From Hyphomicrobiales bacterium (GTDB lineage Bacteria > Pseudomonadota > Alphaproteobacteria > Rhizobiales > Phreatobacteraceae), in the NCBI GenBank assembly GCA_017304475.1, contig JAFKKV010000035.1, positions 1-64,000 on the forward strand: 64,000 bases of DNA, read 5' to 3'. The notes below the pieces were generated by a model that was not told where the DNA came from, made no database searches, and saw only the letters and a list, made by a program, of their open reading frames with translations. This document shows positions 10,037 to 18,809 of this stretch, in pieces; position 1 is the first letter of the stretch; each line of letters begins with the position of its first letter. The translations under genes were made by a program, and so were the position numbers.

Positions 10037-11590
10037 ATGTATCATCGCGCGACAATCATTGCCCCGGAACAGGACGAGAGGTCCGGTTTTGAGGCGGCAG
10101 GCCGTGCCGTTGTCGCTCAGCCCGCGCCGGAGGCGACGTCATCGCCGGATGTCCGGCGCCCGCTGGTGCTCGATCTCGACGAGACCTTGCTGCGCACCGA
10201 CATGCTGCTCGAATGCATCGTCGCGGCGCTGCGGCAGAACCCGCTCATGGTCTTTTCGATCCTGCTCTGGGCGCTGCAGGGGCGGGCCGTCCTGAAGCAG
10301 CGGCTGGCGCTTCATGCCTCGCCCGACATCGCCACCTTGCCGGTCGATCAGCGCGTCGTCGCGCTGGCGCGCGCCGCGGCCGCCTCCGGCCGCACCGTCG
10401 TTCTCGCCACCGCGACCACCGAAACGCTGGCGCATGCCATGGCCGAGCGCTTTCCCTTCATCAGCCGGGTCATCGCGTCGGACGGCGCCACCAATCTGAA
10501 GGGGCGGGCCAAGGCCGAAGCCCTGAGCAAAGCCTTCCCCAGCGGTTTCGACTATGCCGGCGACAGCGCTGCCGACCTGCCGGTCTTCGCGGCGGCCCAT
10601 TCCATTATCGTGGTGCGCGCTTCGGCTTCGGTCGCCGCCCGCGCCCAGGCGCTCGGCAAGTCGGCCGAGGTGATCGGCGAGGAACGTTCGGCCGCGGCCG
10701 TCTGGGCCCGGGCGCTGCGCCTGAAGCAATGGGCCAAGAACGCGCTGATCTTCGCGCCCATCCCGCTCGCCGGCATGCTCTTCGTTCCGAAGGCCTGGAT
10801 CGCCGCGACCCTGGCCTTTCTCGGTCTCGGCCTCGTCGCCTCGGCGACCTATCTGGTCAACGACCTCTTCGACCTGCCGCATGATCGCCAGCACTGGTCG
10901 AAGCGCGAGCGGCCGCTCGCCAGCGGCGCGCTGGCCATCCACCAGGCGCTGCTCGGCTTGCCGGTGCTGATGGCGCTGGGCTTCGGCTTCGCGGCGCTGG
11001 CGGGGCCGGCGACGGTACTGGTCACCGCGCTCTATGTCGTGGCGACGCTCACCTATTCGCTCTGGCTGAAGCGCGTGCCGATCGTCGACGTCTCGATGCT
11101 CGCCGGCCTGTTCACGCTGCGCCTGCTGCTGGGCGTCGTCGCCATCGGCGCGATCATCTCGCCCTGGCTCTTCGTCTTCTCCTTCGCGCTGTTCCTGTCG
11201 CTCTCCACGGCGAAGCGCCATACCGAGCTGACCCGCGCCAAAATTCACGGCGTCGCCCTGCGCGGCCGGGGTTATCAAGCCCTCGACGAACCGCTGCTGC
11301 TCGCCATGGGGCTTGCCGCGGTGGCGAGCTCGGTGCTGATCCTGATCCTCTACCTGATGGCCGAGGGTTTCCGCGCCGGCCATTACACCGCCCCCAATTT
11401 CCTCTGGTGCGCGCCGGTCATCATCTTCCTCTGGCAGATGCGGATCTGGCTCCTGTCGCAGCGCGGCCAGCTCGACGACGACCCGGTGACCTTCGCCATC
11501 AAGGACAGGCCGAGCCTGCTGCTCGGCGGGTCGCTGGTCCTGGCCTTCCTGGCCGCCCATCTCGGTGGAGCTCTGCCATGGCCGGTCTGA
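10037..11590 (+). CDS. HAD phosphatase-UbiA fusion, polyprenyl-phosphopentose synthase type
   Basis: This 517-residue protein joins two domains. Residues about 41-215 form a HAD-type phosphatase with the nucleophile motif DLDET (Asp46, Asp48) and the distal GDSAADLPVF motif. Residues about 225-515 form an eight-to-nine-helix UbiA prenyltransferase with RLKQWAKNALIF followed by NDLFDLPHDRQHW (Asn275, Asp276, Asp279, Asp283) and KRERPLASG. That metal-binding block is close to decaprenylphosphoryl-5-phosphoribose (DPPR) synthases such as mycobacterial Rv3806c, not to ubiquinone UbiA. The HAD part would remove the 5-phosphate, as the separate phosphatase Rv3807c is proposed to do. The start at 10037 follows a GGCGGAGA site. 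It overlaps gtrA by 13 bp. Product identity is inferred, the domain calls are firm. Confidence 0.85.
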   Translation: MYHRATIIAPEQDERSGFEAAGRAVVAQPAPEATSSPDVRRPLVLDLDETLLRTDMLLECIVAALRQNPLMVFSILLWALQGRAVLKQRLALHASPDIATLPVDQRVVALARAAAASGRTVVLATATTETLAHAMAERFPFISRVIASDGATNLKGRAKAEALSKAFPSGFDYAGDSAADLPVFAAAHSIIVVRASASVAARAQALGKSAEVIGEERSAAAVWARALRLKQWAKNALIFAPIPLAGMLFVPKAWIAATLAFLGLGLVASATYLVNDLFDLPHDRQHWSKRERPLASGALAIHQALLGLPVLMALGFGFAALAGPATVLVTALYVVATLTYSLWLKRVPIVDVSMLAGLFTLRLLLGVVAIGAIISPWLFVFSFALFLSLSTAKRHTELTRAKIHGVALRGRGYQALDEPLLLAMGLAAVASSVLILILYLMAEGFRAGHYTAPNFLWCAPVIIFLWQMRIWLLSQRGQLDDDPVTFAIKDRPSLLLGGSLVLAFLAAHLGGALPWPV

Positions 11591-12033
11591 ACGGCCCGTC
11601 CTGGCGGAGCGCCGTCCTGGCGCGCCTGACCGGCGAGGCCGGCCGCTTCCTCGTCTGCGGCGGCTTCGCCGCCTTCGTCAACTGGGCGGCCCGCATCGCG
11701 CTGTCGTCGCTCATGCCGTTCGAAATGGCCGTCGTGCTGGCCTATGCCATCGGCATGACGGTCGGCTTCGTGCTCTACCGCACCGTCGTCTGGACCGATC
11801 ACGAGGCGACGCTCGCCGAACAGGCGATCGGCTTCGTGCTGGTCAACGGGCTGAGCGCGGTGGTGGTGTTCGGCGTCGCCATCGGTCTCAGGGGCGCCTT
11901 GGAGACCTTGCTCGGCTCGGGCGGCGGCCTGGTCGATGCCGGCGCTCACGGCGTCGCCATCGGCGTCGGCGCACTCGCCAATTTCCTCGGCCATCGCTCG
12001 TTCACCTTCAGGCCGCGCGCCGATCGCGCGTGA
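11578..12033 (+). CDS. GtrA-family membrane protein
   Basis: The 151-residue protein has four hydrophobic helices and the GtrA pattern: RFLVCGGFAAFVNW near the start, an internal FVLYRTVVW after helix 2, and ANFLGHRSFTF at the C-terminus. GtrA proteins are thought to flip or to position polyprenyl-phosphate-linked sugars; in mycobacteria a GtrA protein (Rv3789) works next to the DPPR pathway. Here it overlaps the HAD-UbiA fusion by 13 bp, so the two are coupled. That supports a role in moving a polyprenyl-phosphopentose to the periplasm. The gene ends 9 bp from the end of a convergent membrane-protein gene. Confidence 0.88.
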   Translation: MAGLNGPSWRSAVLARLTGEAGRFLVCGGFAAFVNWAARIALSSLMPFEMAVVLAYAIGMTVGFVLYRTVVWTDHEATLAEQAIGFVLVNGLSAVVVFGVAIGLRGALETLLGSGGGLVDAGAHGVAIGVGALANFLGHRSFTFRPRADRA

Positions 12034-12042
12034 GGTTCCGGC

Positions 12043-13647
12043 TCAGTTCGGCCCGGTGCAGGTCAGGAACGATCGCCGCGCACCCTGCGTCGCGGCGCAG
12101 TCCCGGTAGCCGTGGAAGCGGCCCAGAGCCTCGCCGTTCTCGCCCGCCGCCACGATGATCAGCACCTTGGGCGCGCCCTGGTGCTCGCTGCGGAACGCCG
12201 ACAACGAGACCAGGCCCGGCTCCAGTTCCCATTTCGGCAGGGCGAAGATGAAATCCTGCGCCGGCACGTAGCGCAGCGGGTAATAGCCGTAGAAGCGCAT
12301 GGACGGCAGCGCCGATCCCATGCCGACGCCGCCCGAGGTCAGCGCGGCCAGTTGATGGATATGCACGCCCGGCTGGACGTGCCAGGCATAGTTGGCGCTT
12401 GTCAGTTCGGTCAGGTCGGCCCCGGCGAAGCTCTGGCCGGGATGGCTGCGCCCGGCGGCGAGCGCCGCCTTCGAGGTCTCCGCCCAGGCGAAATAGGCGA
12501 CCGTGCGAATGCCGCTCTGGGCGATCAGCGCGACGAAGGCCAGGACGGAAAGGATGCGGGCGACATGCGGCGCGGGCTGCCGCGCGGCGATCGCCAGCGC
12601 CACGCCGATCCAGGTATAGGGCGCCAGCCGCTCGGCCAGCGGCACGCCCTGCGCGGTCCTCAGGTCGAGGGCGGAGACCAGCAGGACGAGCACCGTGAAG
12701 AGCGGCCAGACCAGGTCGCCGCCGCGCCAGCGCCTCAGCGCCAGGATCGCCGCATAGGCCATGCCGCCGATCAGCGGCGCCAGCGCCACGACCTCCCACC
12801 ATGTATAGCTGAACAGGTAGTGCAAGGTGATGAGCCGGCGCACCACCGAGAAGATCGAGTAGCGCAGATTGGCCGCGTCGGTGGTCGCCGAGGGGTAGGC
12901 GACCAGGAAGGCGACGATCAGAGCCAGGGCCGGCAAGGCGGCGGCGACCGACCAGACGCCGTCGCCGACCAGGCGCCGCGCCGTCGCGCCTACGCCCTCG
13001 CCATCCGGCCGGGCGAGCGCGCGCGCCAGTCCGCCGGCCGCCATCAGCAGGCAGGCCGCCACCAGCGTGGCGAGATGGGTCAGGCCGAGCGCGAACAGCG
13101 TCACGGCGAGGGCCGCGAAGGTCCACGGCGTGCGCCGCTCGCCGATCCCGCGCCAGAGCGCCGCGAAGGCGAGAAAAGCCGGCAGGCCGAGCGCGTAGTT
13201 GAAGAAGCCGAAATGGATGTACAGGCCGAAGGCGAGCGGCATGAGCAGCAGGAACGGCAGCAGCGGGCGGTCGGTTTCCGCACGTGTCGCCCAATAGGCC
13301 GCGAGCACCGAGAACAGCCCGTAGAGCGTCAGATAGACCGACTGCGCCAGCAAGGTGTCGCCGGTCATCCGGATCAGCGCCGCCAGAATGATATAGACGC
13401 TGTAATTGGGCTCGATCCGGGCATTCCATTCGTAGAAGGTGCGGGTCGGTTCCGACAGCGCGCCACCCCAGCCGAAACGCGCGATCATGTCGGCCTGGGT
13501 CAGGTGGATCGGGCCGTCCTGGGTCGGCACGATATCGACGAGCCAGACCGGAACGATCAGGACCAGGGCCAGCGCAAGGCAGATCAGGGCGAAGCCGGTC
13601 GTGGTCGAGACGGCGGCCGGTTCGGCGATCGCGGATTTGACGGTCAT
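12043..13647 (-). CDS. GT-C-like multipass membrane protein
   Basis: The 534-residue protein has roughly 10 to 12 hydrophobic segments. The first periplasmic loop follows TM1 and contains DIVPTQDGPIHLTQADMI, with an acidic Asp/His cluster like the loop-1 D-x-D-type motif of GT-C glycosyltransferases, and a soluble C-terminal part of about 100 residues follows the last helix. GT-C enzymes use polyprenyl-phosphate sugars outside the membrane, which fits the neighbouring HAD-UbiA and GtrA genes. I do not recognise a named family, so the enzyme role is a suggestion from topology and context. It lies downstream of the xylanase gene on the same strand (69-bp gap). Confidence 0.55.
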   Translation of the reverse strand: MTVKSAIAEPAAVSTTTGFALICLALALVLIVPVWLVDIVPTQDGPIHLTQADMIARFGWGGALSEPTRTFYEWNARIEPNYSVYIILAALIRMTGDTLLAQSVYLTLYGLFSVLAAYWATRAETDRPLLPFLLLMPLAFGLYIHFGFFNYALGLPAFLAFAALWRGIGERRTPWTFAALAVTLFALGLTHLATLVAACLLMAAGGLARALARPDGEGVGATARRLVGDGVWSVAAALPALALIVAFLVAYPSATTDAANLRYSIFSVVRRLITLHYLFSYTWWEVVALAPLIGGMAYAAILALRRWRGGDLVWPLFTVLVLLVSALDLRTAQGVPLAERLAPYTWIGVALAIAARQPAPHVARILSVLAFVALIAQSGIRTVAYFAWAETSKAALAAGRSHPGQSFAGADLTELTSANYAWHVQPGVHIHQLAALTSGGVGMGSALPSMRFYGYYPLRYVPAQDFIFALPKWELEPGLVSLSAFRSEHQGAPKVLIIVAAGENGEALGRFHGYRDCAATQGARRSFLTCTGPN

Positions 13648-13716
13648 GTCATGTCCTTCGGGCCGGCCTGCCTCGGCGCCGCCGAAGCAAGGCCAGGCGC
13701 GGTCCTGGATGGGGTG

Positions 13717-14787
13717 TCAGCGACAGAAATGCTCGATGACCTGCATCATCGGCTTGGGCTTGTACTGGACGTCGAAAGGCAAGGGCCGGTTCGGCAGGCC
13801 GTCGCCGCGTTTGAAATAGATCGGCACCCAGCTGTACTTGTCGGTAATGCCCCAGGTCAGCACCGCGCTCGGCTTCATCGCGGCGAAGATGGCGCCGAGG
13901 AAATCATGGACGCGGGCGGCGGCCACCATGTCGCGCATGTCGGGCGGACCGGGCATCTTGTTGTCGACCACATCGAGCTCGGTGACCATGAACTCCAGGC
14001 CCATCGCCTTGATCTCGTTGACGAAGGCGGTCAGGCCGGCCTGGTCGATCTGGTTGTCGCTGAGATGGCCCTGCAGTCCGACGCCGTGCAGCGGCACGTT
14101 GTCGGCGCGCAGCGAGCGGATCAGCCTGAGAAAGGCCTCGCGCTTGCGCTTGTAGCGGTCGCCGATGAATTCGATGTCGTAGTCGTTGATGATCAGCTTG
14201 GCGCCCGGGTCGGCCTGCGCGGCGGCGCGCAGCGCCAAGGCGACATAGCGGGGCCCGATGCGGCGCAGCCAAAGGCTGTCGCGCAGGCCCGGCGCCGTCT
14301 GGGGATCGTCGGCGATCGCCTCGTTGACCACATCCCAATTGGCGATTCTGCCGCGATAGTGGCCGACCACCGTCTCGATATGGCGGATCATTTCGCGTTC
14401 GGCCACCACGGCATTGTCGATCGCCTCGGCCCAGGGCGGCAGCGCTCCGTGCCAGACCAGCGTATGGCCGCGAAACGTCATGCCATTGGCGCGGGCGAAG
14501 GCGAGATAGCGGTCACCCTCGGAGAAGTCGAACCGGTCCCTGGTCGGCCGGAGGTCGAACCATTTCAGGCCGCCCTCCGACACCAGGTGGTCGCAATAGG
14601 CCGCGAGCGTCGCGCGATAGTCCGCGTCCTCGGTCAGCGAGCCGCCGCGCACGGCCGCGCCGTAGGGAACGCTCCATTTGCGCGTCGGGGCCGTCTGCGC
14701 CTCGGCCTGGCGCCAGGCCAGGCCGGCCAGCGGTACAGCGCCCATTCCGCCGATCAGGCTGCGCCGCGATATCTCGAGCTTCGGCAT
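13717..14787 (-). CDS. Tat-exported GH10 endo-1,4-beta-xylanase
   Basis: The 356-residue protein is a glycoside hydrolase family 10 enzyme. It starts with a twin-arginine signal (ISRRSLIGGMG, cleavage near the AEA at residue 30). The GH10 core shows GHTLVWHGALPPW (about 107-119), acid/base Glu156 in WDVVNEAI, and nucleophile Glu270 in VTELDVV. All catalytic features are intact, so it should cleave beta-1,4-xylosyl links in the periplasm or outside. It sits 4 bp after the ExoQ-like gene, inside a locus that also makes UDP-xylose, so it may trim the cell's own polymer as ExoK-type glycanases do for succinoglycan. Degradation of plant xylan is the alternative. ATG 14787 was chosen over an ATG at 14802 that overlaps the upstream gene. 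Confidence 0.92.
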   Translation of the reverse strand: MPKLEISRRSLIGGMGAVPLAGLAWRQAEAQTAPTRKWSVPYGAAVRGGSLTEDADYRATLAAYCDHLVSEGGLKWFDLRPTRDRFDFSEGDRYLAFARANGMTFRGHTLVWHGALPPWAEAIDNAVVAEREMIRHIETVVGHYRGRIANWDVVNEAIADDPQTAPGLRDSLWLRRIGPRYVALALRAAAQADPGAKLIINDYDIEFIGDRYKRKREAFLRLIRSLRADNVPLHGVGLQGHLSDNQIDQAGLTAFVNEIKAMGLEFMVTELDVVDNKMPGPPDMRDMVAAARVHDFLGAIFAAMKPSAVLTWGITDKYSWVPIYFKRGDGLPNRPLPFDVQYKPKPMMQVIEHFCR

Positions 14788-14791
14788 GACG

Positions 14792-16123
14792 TCAGGATCC
14801 ACCGCCAGGGGAAGGGGAAGCCTGGTTCGGAACGACGCGGAACCGGGCGTTCATCCGCAGACCGAAAATCGCCACCAGCAAGGTGAACCAGACCGGATCG
14901 GTGCGGGAAAACAGGAAGCTCTCCATGCAGGACAGGTAGATGGCGAACAGCCACAGCTGGAAGAAGAGCGTCGTCATGATCGGATCGGCACCCGCGCGCC
15001 TGGCCTTCACGTCGTTCAGGAACGGTTGGACGACGAGGACGATGACGGTCAGGACGAGGCCGATGAGGCCGAGATTGAGCGCGGTATCGAGAAAGCCGTT
15101 ATGGCCGTTGGAGGCGGAGCCCGCCCATTGCTCATCGTCCTCGATGCCGAACTTGGTGCTTTCGAGCGACCAGAACGACAGGAAGCCGTAGCCGGTCACC
15201 GGCCGTTCCGCGAATTTCTCCAAGGCGAAGGTCCACACGTCGGTGCGCCCGGTAAAGGTCGCGTCGAAGGGCAGGGCGCTGACGACCGAGCCGATGGCCG
15301 GGCTGATCACCGAGCCGACACCAAGGCAGAGCAGGACGACAAGCGGCGTGAACACCACCAGGGCGCGGCCGAAGGTCGATTTGACGCCGGCGCTGGCGGC
15401 GGAGACCAGGAGCGTCAGGACCACGATGATGATCGAGCTCTTCGCGGCCGACAGCAGCACGAAGAGGCCGGCAAGGCAGGCGAGCGCGATGCCCGGCACG
15501 ACCAGGCCGACCCGCGCGGCGAAAATGCCGATGAACACCATGGTCGAGAACACGCCGCCGGCCAGGTTCTTGTGGCCGAAGACGCCGCGCCAGTCGCCCG
15601 CCAGCCGCGCCTCCACCAGGTCGGTCGCCTGGTGGACGGCGAATTGCGGAAACAGCAGCACGCCGAGATAGCTCAAAAGCGTGACGAACAGGGCGCAGCC
15701 GACGATCAGACGGGCGAATTCGTCGCGGTCTTTCGGCAGGAGGCTGACCAGGGCGGCGATCAGGGCCACCGCGAGAAACAGCAGATATCGGCGCAGCGAA
15801 CCGGCGAAATCCGACGAGGTGACGATGTTGAAGCCGATATAGACGACCAGGGCGATGAATGCCCGATCGGTCAGCGCCGTCATGAAATGCCGCCATCGCC
15901 CGATCGTCGCGCCGACGATCATCGCGCCGAGCAAACCGAACGACACGTAGATCCACAGGTCGTTGCCGGTGGTCAGGCCGAGCAGGTCCTGGCTGCCGAG
16001 ATCGCCGAAGGGTTCGAGGCCGATCCAGACAAGACACCAGACGGCGGCGAAGAGACCGGCGCGGGCGATCCGCCCCAGGCTCTCCGGGCTGCCGTCGAGA
16101 TGAAAGGAGGTGACTTGCGACAT
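14792..16123 (-). CDS. O-antigen ligase / ExoQ-like polymerase
   Basis: The 443-residue membrane protein has about 11 hydrophobic segments and the Wzy_C/O-antigen ligase features: the large periplasmic loop with RGVFGHKNLAGGVFS (about residues 200-215) and the FTGRTDVWTFALEKFAERPVTGYG and SNGHNGFLDTALNLGLIG blocks near the end. This set is typical of ExoQ-type proteins that polymerise exopolysaccharide repeat units or ligate them to a lipid. It partners with the GumC/Wzz protein upstream in the locus. Transcription runs into the xylanase and GT-C-like genes. Polymerase versus ligase cannot be decided from sequence. Confidence 0.87.
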   Translation of the reverse strand: MSQVTSFHLDGSPESLGRIARAGLFAAVWCLVWIGLEPFGDLGSQDLLGLTTGNDLWIYVSFGLLGAMIVGATIGRWRHFMTALTDRAFIALVVYIGFNIVTSSDFAGSLRRYLLFLAVALIAALVSLLPKDRDEFARLIVGCALFVTLLSYLGVLLFPQFAVHQATDLVEARLAGDWRGVFGHKNLAGGVFSTMVFIGIFAARVGLVVPGIALACLAGLFVLLSAAKSSIIIVVLTLLVSAASAGVKSTFGRALVVFTPLVVLLCLGVGSVISPAIGSVVSALPFDATFTGRTDVWTFALEKFAERPVTGYGFLSFWSLESTKFGIEDDEQWAGSASNGHNGFLDTALNLGLIGLVLTVIVLVVQPFLNDVKARRAGADPIMTTLFFQLWLFAIYLSCMESFLFSRTDPVWFTLLVAIFGLRMNARFRVVPNQASPSPGGGS

Positions 16124-16516
16124 CGACCCGGCCTGCCCGAAGACTCACCCGCGCTAAAGTCGAATGGCGATGCATCGCGGTGAAGCGGGATCATTTACGC
16201 CGCGTGGCCGCCGGACGACAAGCCAAAGCTTGTCCTATGGTGAAGCTGCAACCGGAGCGGCAGCGGCCCCGGGGCACCGGAGCGGGCCGGGTTCCGCGCT
16301 GGGGCTTCATGAGCCCTCGCACAGGGAGCCGTGCCCCTGCGGCAACCGGCCTCGCATCGCCTGGGTGACCTCTGGTCACGATCTTGCTAGGGCATGCCGA
16401 TACGGCATCCGCCCCAACCCGGTGGTCCAGAATGAGACGTCCATGAGGTCCACCTCCAACAGGCAGGACCGGCCCTTCGACGGGCCGGATATCGCCTCCA
16501 TCGGCATTCCCCGGCG
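16124..16516. promoter_or_regulatory. Divergent intergenic region with three hairpins
   Basis: This 393-bp gap separates the divergent ExoQ-like and ExoZ-like genes and holds no credible gene. Three short perfect hairpins occur: GACAAGC-CAAA-GCTTGTC at about 16214-16231, GTGACC-TCT-GGTCAC at 16365-16379, and ATGCCG-ATA-CGGCAT at 16394-16408. They may be regulator sites for both directions. No convincing -35/-10 pair was found. Confidence 0.35.
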
Positions 16517-17563
16517 ATGACAGTGTCAACCTCCGGCCGGCTCAACTCGATCCAGTATCTGCGCGCCGTCGCCGCCTTGATGGTGGTCGCGTTCCACGTC
16601 GTCGGGCCGGCATGGACGATCGGTTCGGCCGGCGTGGACGTCTTTTTCGTCATCAGCGGCTTCGTCATTTCGCTGGCCGCCAATTCGGCCACCGTGACGC
16701 CGCTCGGTTTCGCTTATGACCGCGCGGCGCGGATCTTGCCGCTCTATTGGCTGTGCACGCTGGTGCTGGCCGCCGCGGTCGCGGTGGCGCCCGGACTGTT
16801 TCCCAGATTGCCGCTCTCGGCGGACTGGCTCGCCATGTCGCTGGCCATGCTGCCGACATTCAAGCCCGGCACCAGCGACATCTTTCCGGTGCTCTATCAG
16901 GGCTGGACGCTGAATTACGAGGCCTTCTTCTACGTCATCGTCCTGATCGCCGTCGCCCTGCCGGTCCGGCAGCGATTCCTGGCCATTACCGTCGTTCTTG
17001 TCGCCTTCCTGGCCGCCGGCGAATGGCTGCCGTCGTCCCAGGCCTGGGCCAGGATCTATACCGATCCTCTCCTCATCGAGTTCCTGGCGGGCTACGCCTT
17101 CGGCCACCTGCGCCTCCGAGGTTTCCGGTTCGGCGGCGCGGCCGGTGCGATGCTCGTCCTGGCAGGTCTCGTGGGCTTTGGTCTTGCCGCCATGACCGGG
17201 GAGGGGCCGGAGGGTTGGCACCGCATCCTGGTCTGGGGCCTGCCGGCCTTCTGTCTCGTCGCGGGCGGCGTCGCGCTCGAGGATGGCAAGGTGCTGCCGC
17301 CGGTTCCCCTGGCCGGCTTCATCGGCGAAGCCTCCTACGCCATCTATCTCAGCCATGGCCTGGCGATTTCGCTGCTCGTCGTCATTTGGCGGCGGCTGGG
17401 GCTATTGACGTCCGAGGGCCTCGACACGCCCGTCCTGGCCATTGCGACCTTCGTGCTCTGCGTGCTGGCCGGCGTCGCCTTCCACCTGCTTGTCGAAAAG
17501 CCGCTGCAGCGGCTGCTGAAGCGGCGGAAGTCGCAAAGAACCGCTCCCGCCGGCGCACATTGA
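16517..17563 (+). CDS. ExoZ-like acyltransferase (acyltransferase 3 family)
   Basis: The 348-residue protein has about 10 hydrophobic helices and the acyltransferase-3 signature: IQYLRAVAALMVVAFHV at residues about 10-26 with the catalytic-type His, then VDVFFVISGFVI. These proteins transfer acetyl or other acyl groups to periplasmic sugars; ExoZ does this on succinoglycan. It faces away from the ExoQ-like gene and ends 25 bp before a convergent second acyltransferase. The sugar that is modified is not known. Confidence 0.85.
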   Translation: MTVSTSGRLNSIQYLRAVAALMVVAFHVVGPAWTIGSAGVDVFFVISGFVISLAANSATVTPLGFAYDRAARILPLYWLCTLVLAAAVAVAPGLFPRLPLSADWLAMSLAMLPTFKPGTSDIFPVLYQGWTLNYEAFFYVIVLIAVALPVRQRFLAITVVLVAFLAAGEWLPSSQAWARIYTDPLLIEFLAGYAFGHLRLRGFRFGGAAGAMLVLAGLVGFGLAAMTGEGPEGWHRILVWGLPAFCLVAGGVALEDGKVLPPVPLAGFIGEASYAIYLSHGLAISLLVVIWRRLGLLTSEGLDTPVLAIATFVLCVLAGVAFHLLVEKPLQRLLKRRKSQRTAPAGAH

Positions 17564-17588
17564 CGGCCGCCGGGGGCAGCCTTGCCCG

Positions 17589-18641
17589 TTACTGCAGATA
17601 GCGCGCGAGCGGCGGCGCCATGCGATCGATCACCCAGCGAATGATCATCGGCAGCCCGATGCCGGCCGCCGTCAGCAGGATGAAATAGCCATAGAAGGCA
17701 TTGCCGTCCCACTTGACCAGCAGGAAGCCGAAACCCTTCACCAGGCCGATGCAGATCGTGTTGAACAGATAGATCGCCATCGTGTACTGCCCGAGTAGCA
17801 GGAAGATCCGGTCGTTGCGTTCGGCAAGCCACAAGGCGACGCCGTGCAAAGCCGGGATCGACGCCAGCGCCGCGGCGAAAACCGCCGGCGGATTGCCGTT
17901 CCACCAGGCCAGGGCAAGGGCTGCGACGAACAGTGCGAGCAGGGCTCCGCCATAGCCGCGCAACAGCTGTTCCATGGCCTCGCGGTGCCGGCCGATCCAG
18001 ACCCCGATCAGGAAGAAGACGAGGTGCCGCAGCACCCGGTCGGCATAGAACAGGCTCTCGACCTCGAATTGCGTCAAGACCGCGCTCGCCAGGATCAGCA
18101 CCGGCAGGATGCGCGGGAAGGGGACGATCACGAGCCGGAACACCAGCGAATAGATGAAAGCCGCGTAGAGATACCAGACCGACGTCGCCGGACTTCTGGC
18201 GGTATGGATGAACAGGCCGTCGAGATAGGCGGCCAGGCTGTCCTGGGTGTTGTCGACGAAGACGAATTGCGAGAACACCATCTTGCCGGCGATGATGATC
18301 AGGCCGAAGGCGAAGAACGGCAGGAGCAGCCGGTCGCAGCGCTTCAGGACATAGGCGAGCGCGCCATCCTTTGCGGGGTTGAGCGCATAGCCCAGCACAT
18401 AGCCGCTGAGATACATGAAGAACGGCATGTGGAAGAAATAGATCACCGTCTTCAGCTGCTGATACCAGTCATGTCCGGCTGGCGTCTGCTGCGAGACGAC
18501 ATGGCCGAGCACGACCAGCAGGATGCCGATGCCCTTGGCGGTGTCGATATCCAGGAGACGCGGGCGGACGGCGGACGCGGCGGGGCTGCCCGGGACAACG
18601 TCAGTCACGCCGACCCGAAGCTTGGTCGAAGCAGCCTCCAT
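17589..18641 (-). CDS. Acyltransferase family protein (fucose 4-O-acetylase-like)
   Basis: The 350-residue membrane protein has about 10 helices. Near the start RLLDIDTAKGIGILLVVLGHVV (about 25-46) and YFFHMPFFMYLSGYVLGY (about 68-85) match the acyltransferase-3 subgroup annotated as fucose 4-O-acetylase and related acetyltransferases. It probably acetylates a surface sugar. It is the right-hand border of the polysaccharide locus on the minus strand, convergent with the ExoZ-like gene. Two different O-acyltransferases suggest a doubly substituted polymer. Confidence 0.82.
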   Translation of the reverse strand: MEAASTKLRVGVTDVVPGSPAASAVRPRLLDIDTAKGIGILLVVLGHVVSQQTPAGHDWYQQLKTVIYFFHMPFFMYLSGYVLGYALNPAKDGALAYVLKRCDRLLLPFFAFGLIIIAGKMVFSQFVFVDNTQDSLAAYLDGLFIHTARSPATSVWYLYAAFIYSLVFRLVIVPFPRILPVLILASAVLTQFEVESLFYADRVLRHLVFFLIGVWIGRHREAMEQLLRGYGGALLALFVAALALAWWNGNPPAVFAAALASIPALHGVALWLAERNDRIFLLLGQYTMAIYLFNTICIGLVKGFGFLLVKWDGNAFYGYFILLTAAGIGLPMIIRWVIDRMAPPLARYLQ

Positions 18642-18809
18642 CTCGGCACCTCCTGCGGCGGGATAGCGTGGCGCATCCCGAATTCACCACGCCAGCGATG
18701 GTAGCGGTCCAATCGCTTAAGATCTGGTGAGAGCGAGGCAGGACACCCCAACCATCGCCACGCTGCGGTCATGAAGCAGGCTATGATCGGCCCCGACAAG
18801 GAGGCTGTC

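Noticed and set aside
12112..14886. A 924-codon plus-strand open frame opposite the GT-C-like and xylanase genes
   Set aside because: It is the antisense of two clear genes, has a Gln/Arg/Asp-rich composition typical of GC-rich shadow frames, and shows no known motifs.
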